The notes beneath the pieces were generated by a model. The model was given only the letters and a program-made list of their open reading frames with translations, made no database searches and was not told where the DNA came from. The position numbers were made by a program, and so were the translations under genes. A stretch of DNA of 44,365 nt from Eubacteriales bacterium (GTDB taxonomy: Bacteria > Bacillota > Clostridia > Lachnospirales > Lachnospiraceae). Below are positions 1 through 7,252 of this stretch, piece by piece; position 1 is the stretch's first letter; each line of letters begins with the position of its first letter. The stretch is taken from assembly GCA_030524175.1 (NCBI GenBank), contig JAUNHC010000041.1, positions 1-44,365 of the forward strand. The letters run 5' to 3'.

Positions 1-110
1 TCATCGTAGCCCTCACCGGAGAGATCATGACAATGCCAGGACTTCCCAAAGTTCCGGCTGCCGAGAAGATTGACGTTGATGAAAACGGAAAGATTACCGG
101 CTTATTCTAA
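1..110 (+). CDS. fhs: Formate-tetrahydrofolate ligase, C-terminal end (partial)
   Basis: The reading frame is open from base 3 to the TAA at 108-110 and encodes about 35 residues. They include the stretches [12 protein letters not shown] and [10 protein letters not shown], which I recognise as the conserved C-terminus of formate-tetrahydrofolate ligase. The enzyme makes 10-formyl-tetrahydrofolate from formate, ATP and tetrahydrofolate in the cytoplasm, feeding one-carbon metabolism and the methyl branch of acetogenesis. The rest of the gene lies outside the window. It is convergent with the GH31 gene and shares a terminator with it. The identification rests on a short but very characteristic tail. 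Confidence 0.9.
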   Translation, partial: IVALTGEIMTMPGLPKVPAAEKIDVDENGKITGLF

Positions 111-151
111 TTAACGGTCACTCATATAGACACTCTTTATAATATAACCCG

Positions 152-190
152 AAAAGCAGTCCGGAGTTTTTCTCCGGACTGCTTTTTGTC
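152..190. terminator. Bidirectional intrinsic terminator between fhs and the GH31 gene
   Basis: A 15-bp stem (arms 152-166 and 172-186, core GCAGTCCGGAG pairing with CTCCGGACTGC) closes a 5-base T loop. The arm ends give a T run on both strands. It sits 40 bases past the fhs stop and about 30 bases past the convergent GH31 stop, so it can end transcription from both sides. Confidence 0.92.
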
Positions 191-218
191 ATATCACAAT
201 CTGCACCATAGAATATTA

Positions 219-2204
219 TCATTTTTGTGTTTTCAGGAAAACCGGCATGGATTCAAGCTTGATGTCTACTTCTATCCACTGCCCGCCTGTATATTGTATA
301 CCTGATTCTGCCTCTGTCCATGTCACATCCGCTCCGGGAAGATATACTTTTCGGCTCTTCGCACCCTTTTCCAGTATAGGGGCCACCAGGACCTGACTAC
401 CATAACAATATTCATCTTCTATCTCCCAAGCAGCTGCATCCCGGGGAAATTCATAAAACAATGTACGCATAACGGGAGTTCCTTTGTCATGGGCTTCCTG
501 CATCAGACCTCTTGTATATTCCCGCATCTTCTCCCTGATCTCAAGATATTTTTTACAGATTTCATAGACCTCACTGCCGTAGCTCCAAACTTCATTTTCA
601 GCACCTGAACAGCAGGTTGCACCTCCTGTAGTTCCCTGCTGGGGCTGACGCGGTTCTCTGTCACCATGCAGGCGCATTACCGGGCAGAAAGTCCCCCACT
701 GGAACCAGCGCACAAACAATTCCCTGAATTCCGGATCCCTTGGGTCACCACCGTGAAATCCGCCGATATCCGTTGTCCACCAGGGAATACCGGCAATTCC
801 CATATTGAGTCCTGCAGCCAGCTGATTCCTCATACTTTCAAAGCTGGAAGCAATATCCCCCGACCACACAAGAGCTCCGTATTTCTGGCTTCCGGCCCAG
901 GCACATCTGAGAAGGTTCACAATATTTTCCTGCCCCTCTCTTTCCATTCCTTCATAGAAAGTTCTTGCATATTCTACAGGATATATGTTTCCAATTTCCA
1001 GATCCGTACCCATATAGTATCTGTAATTATCAAAATCATAGGCTGTATATTCCGGTTCAGCTTCGTCAAGCCAGAACACCCTAATTCCCTTTTCATAATA
1101 ATTTTTTCTTGCCTTATCCCACAGATATTCTCTTGCCTCAGGGTTTGTCACATCACAATGTATGGTAGCTCCTTCGAAATTCAAGCCTACGCGGAACCCT
1201 CTCTCCGTCCTGATAAGATATCCTTTTTCCAGCATTTCTGCATAATTCTCACTGTCACGGTCCACTGTGGGCCATATGGAAACCATCAGCCTGATTTCCA
1301 TGTCCTCCAGCTCCTGTACCATTTTGTCAGGATCCGGCCAGTATACAGGGTCAAATTTCCACTCTCCCTGCTTTGGCCAGTGGAAGAAATCTATCACTAT
1401 CACATCAATAGGCAGACCTCTGCGCTTATATTCCCGGGCTACCGAAAGCAGCTCTTCCTGAGTCTGATAACGTAACTTACACTGCCAGAACCCAAGGCCA
1501 TACTCAGGCATCATGGGCACTTTTCCCGTGACCTCTGCATAAGCTTCCTCTATCTCGGCAGGAGTATCCCCTGCTGTCACCCAATAATCCATGCATTTTG
1601 TTGCCAGCGCCTCAAAGCTCATGGTATTCATTCCCAGTACAGCCCTTCCTACCCCCGGATTATTCCACAGCATTCCATATCCACGGGAAGAAATAAAAAA
1701 GGGAACACTTGCCTGGGAGTTTCTGTGGGCCAGTTCCAGGTCCAGCCCCTTTAAGTTCAAATATGGCTGCTGGTACTGCCCCATTCCGAATATTTTTTCG
1801 TTTCGGTCCAATGACTCAAATCTGACTGTCAGCCGATAATCTCCCCCTATATTAGGACGGAATTCTCTTCCTTCCACCTCAATGGCGCTGCATTTGGGAT
1901 CCGTCACATCAGTACGGTTACGCCAGTATTCCTCCATAAGGACTTTTCCCTCCTGGTTAGTAAATATGACTTTTCCCCATCTGGACACAGAGGCTTTTAT
2001 CTTACCGTTTCGAATCTCTGACTTTTCTTCCCCCAGGACGATATTGCACGGACAATCCTCTGCTGGAAGCAGCGCCCAGTCCCGTTCCGGCATTTCTGCC
2101 TCCTTTGTGGAACGCACCCGAAGCCCATTCTCCCCCCACGGCTCAATCCACATCTTTTCCGCATCATACTGAAATATCAGTCTGTTTCCATCTTTTCTAA
2201 ACAT
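219..2204 (-). CDS. GH31 family alpha-glycosidase, alpha-xylosidase-like
   Basis: This is a 661-residue protein with no signal peptide, so cytoplasmic. An N-terminal beta-sandwich domain (about 1-230) is followed by the GH31 barrel. The motif FWLDEAEPE places the probable nucleophile at Asp380, and VWSGDIASS the probable acid/base at Asp450. PWWTTDIGGF (about 474-483) is the usual barrel loop. The family hydrolyses alpha-glucosides or alpha-xylosides. The form of the nucleophile motif and a xylulokinase operon nearby suggest alpha-xylosides, but that is inference. It is the last gene of the kinase-regulator-transporter locus and probably cuts the imported oligosaccharide. Its start (2204) has an AGGAGG 9 bases upstream, and that sequence is the last of four copies in a tandem repeat. 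Confidence 0.88.
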   Translation of the reverse strand: MFRKDGNRLIFQYDAEKMWIEPWGENGLRVRSTKEAEMPERDWALLPAEDCPCNIVLGEEKSEIRNGKIKASVSRWGKVIFTNQEGKVLMEEYWRNRTDVTDPKCSAIEVEGREFRPNIGGDYRLTVRFESLDRNEKIFGMGQYQQPYLNLKGLDLELAHRNSQASVPFFISSRGYGMLWNNPGVGRAVLGMNTMSFEALATKCMDYWVTAGDTPAEIEEAYAEVTGKVPMMPEYGLGFWQCKLRYQTQEELLSVAREYKRRGLPIDVIVIDFFHWPKQGEWKFDPVYWPDPDKMVQELEDMEIRLMVSIWPTVDRDSENYAEMLEKGYLIRTERGFRVGLNFEGATIHCDVTNPEAREYLWDKARKNYYEKGIRVFWLDEAEPEYTAYDFDNYRYYMGTDLEIGNIYPVEYARTFYEGMEREGQENIVNLLRCAWAGSQKYGALVWSGDIASSFESMRNQLAAGLNMGIAGIPWWTTDIGGFHGGDPRDPEFRELFVRWFQWGTFCPVMRLHGDREPRQPQQGTTGGATCCSGAENEVWSYGSEVYEICKKYLEIREKMREYTRGLMQEAHDKGTPVMRTLFYEFPRDAAAWEIEDEYCYGSQVLVAPILEKGAKSRKVYLPGADVTWTEAESGIQYTGGQWIEVDIKLESMPVFLKTQK

Positions 2205-2207
2205 TAA

Positions 2208-2370
2208 ATTTCCTCCTTATCGCCCAATTTTTTTGGGCATAGTGGTATGCCTTCGGTATTTCCTCCTTATCGCCCGATGTTTTGGGGCATAGTGGTATGC
2301 CTTGGGCATTTCCTCCTTATCACCCGATGTTTTTGGGCATGTTGGTATGCCTTAGGCATTTCCTCCTTAT
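2208..2370 (-). repeat. 50-bp tandem repeat, 3.25 copies, each carrying a Shine-Dalgarno core
   Basis: Units start at 2208, 2258, 2308 and 2358 (partial), an exact 50-base period. On the minus strand each begins with ATAAGGAGGAAAT, a strong ribosome site. The rest of each unit can fold: GCCCAA pairs with TTGGGC in unit 1, GGCATA with TATGCC in units 1 and 2, and ATGCC with GGCAT in units 2 and 3. The units differ at several positions, so they are not a fresh duplication. The array fills the gap between the upstream permease and the GH31 start, and its last SD serves the GH31 gene. Confidence 0.93.
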
Positions 2371-2380
2371 CTGGCCGCGC

Positions 2381-3229
2381 CTATCCCTTGACGGCGCCGC
2401 TGGTCATTCCGCTGATAATATATTTCTGCATAAATATAAAGATGAGCGCCACCGGTATTATGGTCACTACTGCAAAAGCAGTGAGGTAGCTCCATTTTGT
2501 TCCATACTGTCCCATAAAATTAAAGATTCCTGCCGTGATGGGTCTTCTCTGCTGGTCAATAATAAATGTCATTCCATATGCCAGGTCTCCCCAGGCGTAC
2601 AGAAAAGAAAAGATACCGCACACCATCACTCCCGGTTTTGCTATGGGGATCAACACCCTCACAAAGGCCGTAAATCTGTTGCACCCGTCAATATATGCAG
2701 CTTCTTCAAGTTCTTTTGGTATGGATGCAAAATAATTTTTCAGGATAAGAACGGAAAAAGGAATTCCGATGGTGGCATCCGCCAATATAGCGGCTCCTGC
2801 TGTATTGTATAAGTGCATATTCCTGAACATGATAAACATAGGGGTTAAAAGCACGGCAACAGGGAGCATCTGGGTCACCAGAAAACCAAGCATCATGACC
2901 TTTCTTCCCGGGAAATGATATTTCGCAATGCCATAGGAGGCCGGAACTGCAAGAACTACAGCCACCAGGGTAGCCCCCACAGAAATGATAAAGCTGTTGG
3001 CAAATGACTGGAACATATTGAAATCCCCGCTTGCCACCTGGGCTGCGTAGGATTTTGTGTTCAAAAGCTCAGGCCAAAAGGTGGGAGGCATCTGAAAAAT
3101 CTCTTTCTCCGTCTTCAGAGATGTCACCACGATCCAATAAAGAGGAAACAGCAGGACACACAGGATCAAAACCGAGAAAATACACATGACCACATTTTTT
3201 CTTCCGGTTACTTTTTTCTCATCATCCAT
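2381..3229 (-). CDS. Carbohydrate ABC transporter permease, MalG type (CUT1)
   Basis: About 282 residues with six predicted membrane segments. The cytoplasmic coupling motif reads EEAAYIDG (typical EAA loop), and the C-terminus SGMTSGAVKG is characteristic of MalG-like subunits. It pairs with the MalF-type protein encoded just upstream to form the membrane channel. The ATG at 3229 follows GGAGG by 10 bases. A TTG at 3235 would overlap the preceding stop by four bases and is the alternative start. No ATPase gene is present in the operon, so a shared MsmX-type ATPase encoded elsewhere is likely. Confidence 0.93.
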   Translation of the reverse strand: MDDEKKVTGRKNVVMCIFSVLILCVLLFPLYWIVVTSLKTEKEIFQMPPTFWPELLNTKSYAAQVASGDFNMFQSFANSFIISVGATLVAVVLAVPASYGIAKYHFPGRKVMMLGFLVTQMLPVAVLLTPMFIMFRNMHLYNTAGAAILADATIGIPFSVLILKNYFASIPKELEEAAYIDGCNRFTAFVRVLIPIAKPGVMVCGIFSFLYAWGDLAYGMTFIIDQQRRPITAGIFNFMGQYGTKWSYLTAFAVVTIIPVALIFIFMQKYIISGMTSGAVKG

Positions 3230-3231
3230 TA

Positions 3232-4134
3232 TCAATCATCCTCCTTTGTGGCTCTCAGGTAGAAAACACCTACAATGAGCAGAATCACCAGCAATACATT
3301 AGCAACAGCTGAACCTTTGCTGTACTTAAACATTTCAAAGGACAGCTTATAGGAATATGTGGACAACATATGCGTGGAATTGACCGGCCCTCCGCTTGTC
3401 ATAACATAGACAAGGTCAAAGACCTTAAACGTATAAATAAACCCTAAAATCAATACGGATTCAATGGTAGGCCTCAGAAGGGGAACCGTAATCCGGGAAA
3501 ATGTCTGAAGTTTGTTGGCCCCGTCAATAGATGCACTTTCGTATAATTCCTTGGGAATGGTGGTCAGTCCAGTGGAGATCAAAATCATGTTGAAAGGAAT
3601 TCCGATCCAGACGTTGGCGCAGATAATGGCAAACATGGCTGTATTGGTGCTTGTCAGCCATTCTATATTATCCTTGATCAGCCCAAGGCTCTGAAGGATG
3701 TAATTCAGGATTCCCACATCTGTCCCGAAGATAAATTTAAACATTAAAGCAGTCACTGTGATTGGAATCATCCAGGGCATCATCAAAAGTCCCCGCACAG
3801 GTTTTGAAAACTTAAAGCTTTTGCTGAAAAACATTGCCAGGGCAAATCCGATGATAAACTGCACAACAAGACAGGCAATGGTAAACAGCACAGTGTTTGT
3901 CAGGGATTTCCAAAACACTGCATCATGGAAGATCGCCGTGTAATTCTCAAGCCCTGCAAAGGGTTTGGATGCTGCGGTCAAGGTCCTCATAGTAACATCC
4001 TGAAAACTTAATATAACATTTTTGACAATCGGGTATCCCACAAACACCAGCATATAAACAAAAGCAGGTAGTACAAACAGGATTCCCACATTATCATATT
4101 GAAACAACTTTTTACTTTTTTTCACTATTTTCAC
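3232..4134 (-). CDS. Carbohydrate ABC transporter permease, MalF type (CUT1)
   Basis: A 300-residue membrane protein. The first membrane segment (VGILFVLPAFVYMLVFVGYP) and the loop motif YESASIDGANK are typical of MalF/UgpA-like permeases. It forms a heterodimeric channel with the MalG-type subunit next to it. The start codon is GTG: either the one at 4134 or one three codons later at 4125, which has the better spacing (8 bases) from AGAGG. A 219-base gap with several stem-loops separates it from the solute-binding protein gene, as is common where the binding protein is made in excess. Confidence 0.92.
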   Translation of the reverse strand: MKIVKKSKKLFQYDNVGILFVLPAFVYMLVFVGYPIVKNVILSFQDVTMRTLTAASKPFAGLENYTAIFHDAVFWKSLTNTVLFTIACLVVQFIIGFALAMFFSKSFKFSKPVRGLLMMPWMIPITVTALMFKFIFGTDVGILNYILQSLGLIKDNIEWLTSTNTAMFAIICANVWIGIPFNMILISTGLTTIPKELYESASIDGANKLQTFSRITVPLLRPTIESVLILGFIYTFKVFDLVYVMTSGGPVNSTHMLSTYSYKLSFEMFKYSKGSAVANVLLVILLIVGVFYLRATKEDD

Positions 4135-4167
4135 CTCTGCACTCTTTTTTCCGGATTTTCATACAGC

Positions 4168-4274
4168 CCGGGCAGTCATCCCGGAGCCTCACATAAGCCC
4201 CAAACTGACGTCTGCAGCCCTTTTTTGCCTCCCTTAAGGCCCAAAAAGGGAGTACACGGATTTACCGCGTACTC
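4168..4274 (-). promoter_or_regulatory. Cluster of stem-loops in the binding protein-permease gap
   Basis: Three inverted repeats follow one another: CCGGG/CCCGG at 4168-4184, an imperfect CCCTTTTTTG.../...CAAAAAGGG pair at 4218-4250, and GAGTACACGG/CCGCGTACTC (one mismatch) at 4250-4274. None has a clean downstream T run on the minus strand, so they look more like mRNA stabilisers or partial attenuators than full terminators. Confidence 0.5.
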
Positions 4275-4311
4275 CGTACTGACTGCATACTGTTTAATTT
4301 ATAATTCCAGA

Positions 4312-4339
4312 GTAACTGTTCAAAACCATGAACAGTTAC
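4312..4339 (-). promoter_or_regulatory. Perfect 10-bp stem-loop just after the binding protein gene
   Basis: GTAACTGTTC (4312-4321) pairs perfectly with GAACAGTTAC (4330-4339) around an 8-base loop, 15 bases downstream of the solute-binding protein stop. Imperfect outer pairing (TTCCRGA type) extends it. The position suggests an mRNA 3'-protecting hairpin that raises binding protein levels over the permeases. The arms resemble the ends of the 144-bp element at 23845-23988. Confidence 0.65.
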
Positions 4340-4353
4340 ATTCCGGAATACAA

Positions 4354-5568
4354 CTACTGTACGATACTGTCAATGGTTGCCTGTGCTGTCTCTGCTGCCT
4401 CCTCAGGCGTTGCAGAGTCAGTCATCACCTCATTGAATGCAAGGGAGATCGCATCGGAAACCTCCGGCCACTCTGCCAAAGGTCCTCTGGCCTTGGCATA
4501 TTCCATCTGCTCTACAAAGGTCTTGTACACAGCATCTTCTTCTCCTGAGAATTGGTTTTCTGCGATAGTCTTATCTGCGGAAATATAACCCATGCTGTTC
4601 ATCATAAAGCTTACCTGCTCCTCCTGGGTAGCATACTCCAGGTAATTCAAAGCCCCCTCTTCATTTCCGCCTGCTATCACAGCGTAATTCTCCCCGCCGA
4701 TGGCAGAAGAAAATTCTTTATCCTTAGGGATCAAGGTCACATTCCAGTTCAAATCAGGTGCTTCTGCCTTCATAGTAGGGATCTGCCAGGGTCCGTTCAC
4801 CATCATGGCAACATTTCCGGAAATAAACTGATTCATAACATCTCCCTGGGTCCAGTTGATGCATTCCTTACTCATCACACCGTCATCTACCAGGCTCTTA
4901 ACATATGTAAGGGCTTTAATGCCGCCTTCTGAGTTGATTTCATAGGAAGATGCACCTGTTGACCATAACCATGGAGCAAAGTTAAAAGTACCTTCTTCGT
5001 TCTGCAGACTGCAGAATGCCAGACCGCTCACTTTATCTGTGGTCAGCTTCTGAGCTGCTTCCTTCAGTTCATCCCAGGTCTGAGGCACTTCCGTGATACC
5101 GGCTGCATCAAACATGTCCTGATTATAGTACAGTGACAGACAGTTACATCCAAAAGGCACGCCGTATAGCACATCGTCAATTGTGCATGAAGCCACAGGT
5201 CCGTCATAATAATCACTTACATCAAATTTCCCTGTCACATCAGCGAATATTCCCATAGATGCGTAAGAAGCGTGATCCGGTGAATCCAGCAGCACTAAGT
5301 CAGGAAGCTCACTGGCTGATGCCCCGATGGAAAGCTGTTTCTTAAAATCAGCAAAAGGTACATACTTGGCTGTCAGTTTATAGTCGGCCTGGGAGCCGTT
5401 ATATTTTTCGATCATTTCGTTCAGCGCCTTCTGATGGCCTTCGTTTTCCCAGTAGTACCACAGAGTAATATCTGCCGTATCCGCTGCATTTACTGTCACA
5501 CTGCCTGCCAGAAGCCCTGCTGCCATTGCCGCCGCCATTATCACAGATGTCATCTTTCTCAGTTTCAT
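4354..5568 (-). CDS. Sugar ABC transporter solute-binding protein (family 1)
   Basis: A 404-residue protein with an N-terminal signal (KLRKMTSVIMAAAMAAGLLA, then a likely cut after VNA). The mature part starts DITLWYYWENEG, the usual opening strand of family 1 sugar-binding proteins. NEEGALNYLEYATQEEQ and the C-terminal helix also fit. It captures a sugar outside the membrane and delivers it to the two permeases. Unusually for a Gram-positive, there is no cysteine in the signal region and hence no lipobox, so how it stays at the cell surface is unclear. ATG at 5568 follows GGAGG by 9 bases. The substrate is not shown by sequence; the operon's GH31 enzyme points to an alpha-linked oligosaccharide. 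Confidence 0.93.
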   Translation of the reverse strand: MKLRKMTSVIMAAAMAAGLLAGSVTVNAADTADITLWYYWENEGHQKALNEMIEKYNGSQADYKLTAKYVPFADFKKQLSIGASASELPDLVLLDSPDHASYASMGIFADVTGKFDVSDYYDGPVASCTIDDVLYGVPFGCNCLSLYYNQDMFDAAGITEVPQTWDELKEAAQKLTTDKVSGLAFCSLQNEEGTFNFAPWLWSTGASSYEINSEGGIKALTYVKSLVDDGVMSKECINWTQGDVMNQFISGNVAMMVNGPWQIPTMKAEAPDLNWNVTLIPKDKEFSSAIGGENYAVIAGGNEEGALNYLEYATQEEQVSFMMNSMGYISADKTIAENQFSGEEDAVYKTFVEQMEYAKARGPLAEWPEVSDAISLAFNEVMTDSATPEEAAETAQATIDSIVQ

Positions 5569-5654
5569 AAATTATTTCCTCCTTTTTCTTTCCTTGATTC
5601 GTTCTCCTTCAGGAGCTTTCAGATGTTTCTCTCAGCTGCCTGTGTGCTTTCTTT

Positions 5655-5693
5655 TGATGATATCATCATAATGGATTTTTCCCGGCTCCGTAA
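5655..5693 (-). promoter_or_regulatory. Predicted promoter of the binding protein gene, with a palindrome at the -10 region
   Basis: On the minus strand, TTACGG (5688-5693) lies 17 bases before TATGAT (5665-5670). The -35 is weak, consistent with activation by the adjacent AraC-type regulator. The perfect 14-bp palindrome TGATGATATCATCA (5655-5668) overlaps the -10 and probable start site and could be a repressor or regulator site. Confidence 0.5.
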
Positions 5694-5728
5694 CGAGAGA
5701 AAGCTTAAAAAGGATAAAATTTCTAATC

Positions 5729-7252
5729 TTATTTATGTGTCTTACGGTAATCTCCGGGAAGCTGCCCTGTAGACTCCTTAAACACCCTGCTGAAATACTT
5801 GGGATCTGAGTACCCAACCTTCTCAGCGATTTCATATAATTTCATCTGTGTTCCAATAAGAAGCTCCTTTGCCTTTGCCATGCGGAAGTTTTTTATGTAG
5901 GTGCTGAAATTCACTCCAAGCTCTTTATGAAACCGCGTTCCCAGATATTCAGGGGTAATATTAAGTTTTGCGGCGATTTCCTCAAGTGTGATCCCGCTCT
6001 GGTAAAATTCCCGGATCAGACTTTGGGCGCGTTTCACTGTCAGGTGTACAGAATCCTCTGTCTCTGTTTTTCCCACAATATCCGTCAAGGTACTCACTGC
6101 ACGGCTCAGCTCCTCCCTTGTTTTCGCCCCCATGATCTGTTCCAGCAAGGTCTGCTGTTCCAGCTTCTCATAATCAAGAAGCCCTGTCTCTTTTGACACA
6201 TTCATCATAGCCCAGAGAAAACGGACATAACATTCTTTGATCTCTTTTGGCTCATACAGTTTATCCTTGTGAAAATAGTCTGCGAACTCTGAAAAATCTT
6301 TCTCCACAGCCTGCATATTACTGGCACAGATATGGATCTTCATCTGATTCTCTATTTCTATCGGATAAATACAAGGACTTGTCTGAATGCTTGTCACCTT
6401 GGGATAGGAAATGAGCACATCATCCCCAAGGGAGATATTCCATTCCATATACCTGCACACCTGCTCGCAGCCTTCCCTTAAATCCTCCAGCAAAAGATCC
6501 CCGTTCCATCCAATGCCCTCATACTTTCTGCTTCTGACCCTGAGTATTTCCTGCTGGAGCCAACGTTCCAGAGATTGGGAATCTGAATAACCATAGAGCA
6601 AAAATACCAGCATATGCTCTCTCTCTTCTTCCAACGCCACATACGATAATTGTTTCCTGGTTTTAAGGAGGCTTTCCATTTCTCTCTTAGCAGATGCCAG
6701 GTTCTCCCGGTAATGTTCTCCCAAATGGAGACAAAGCTCAGCATATCGGCTTTTGCAGGGAATCTTATATCTGTCCTCCAGCAGTTTTTCCATCATTGCA
6801 TCTGCTTTCATATTCCCCCACAAAAGCCCTGCAAAAACCTGCCCGAGATTATCCGCCACCAGTATGTCCCTTGCACTTTCCTGACGTATTTCCTCTTTTA
6901 CATGATGCAGGGCCTCAGAAATATCGCTCACCACAATGGGTTTTAACAGATATTCTTTTACGCCCAGACGCAGCGCCTGGCGTGCATAATCGAACTCAGA
7001 ATATGCGCTGAGTATGACAGCCTTGCTGGTGCAGCCGTCCCTGTAAAGAGCTGTCAGCATCTCCAGCCCATCCATCACGGGCATTTTAATATCTGCAATT
7101 ATTACCTCCGGGTTCACCTTGCACACCAGCTCATACCCTTCCTGACCGTTTTCTGCTGTCCCCACAACTTCATACTCCTGGTCTAATTTCTCGATGAGCC
7201 TGCTCAAACCCTCCCGGATTCTGATTTCATCCTCAATCACTACAATTTTCAT
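5729..7252 (-). CDS. YesN-type response regulator, receiver plus AraC DNA-binding domain
   Basis: 507 residues. The N-terminal receiver (1-120) has the acidic pair IEDE and the phospho-acceptor Asp54 in IIADIKMPVMDG. The KEYLLKPI motif supplies the conserved lysine. A long middle region follows, and two helix-turn-helix units of the AraC family occupy about 405-507 (LEEIAAKLNITPEYLG and YEIAEKVGYSDPKYFSRVFK). It is predicted to activate the transporter operon starting 161 bases downstream. Its start overlaps the kinase gene by 20 bases, so the two are co-transcribed and probably translationally coupled. Confidence 0.93.
   Translation of the reverse strand: MKIVVIEDEIRIREGLSRLIEKLDQEYEVVGTAENGQEGYELVCKVNPEVIIADIKMPVMDGLEMLTALYRDGCTSKAVILSAYSEFDYARQALRLGVKEYLLKPIVVSDISEALHHVKEEIRQESARDILVADNLGQVFAGLLWGNMKADAMMEKLLEDRYKIPCKSRYAELCLHLGEHYRENLASAKREMESLLKTRKQLSYVALEEEREHMLVFLLYGYSDSQSLERWLQQEILRVRSRKYEGIGWNGDLLLEDLREGCEQVCRYMEWNISLGDDVLISYPKVTSIQTSPCIYPIEIENQMKIHICASNMQAVEKDFSEFADYFHKDKLYEPKEIKECYVRFLWAMMNVSKETGLLDYEKLEQQTLLEQIMGAKTREELSRAVSTLTDIVGKTETEDSVHLTVKRAQSLIREFYQSGITLEEIAAKLNITPEYLGTRFHKELGVNFSTYIKNFRMAKAKELLIGTQMKLYEIAEKVGYSDPKYFSRVFKESTGQLPGDYRKTHK

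Noticed and set aside
666-1475. A 269-codon plus-strand reading frame opposite the GH31 gene
   Set aside because: It lies wholly inside a well-supported gene on the other strand, lacks a ribosome site and resembles no protein family.
2208-2370. CRISPR array
   Set aside because: The 50-bp units are contiguous, with no unique spacers, and contain ribosome sites on one strand.
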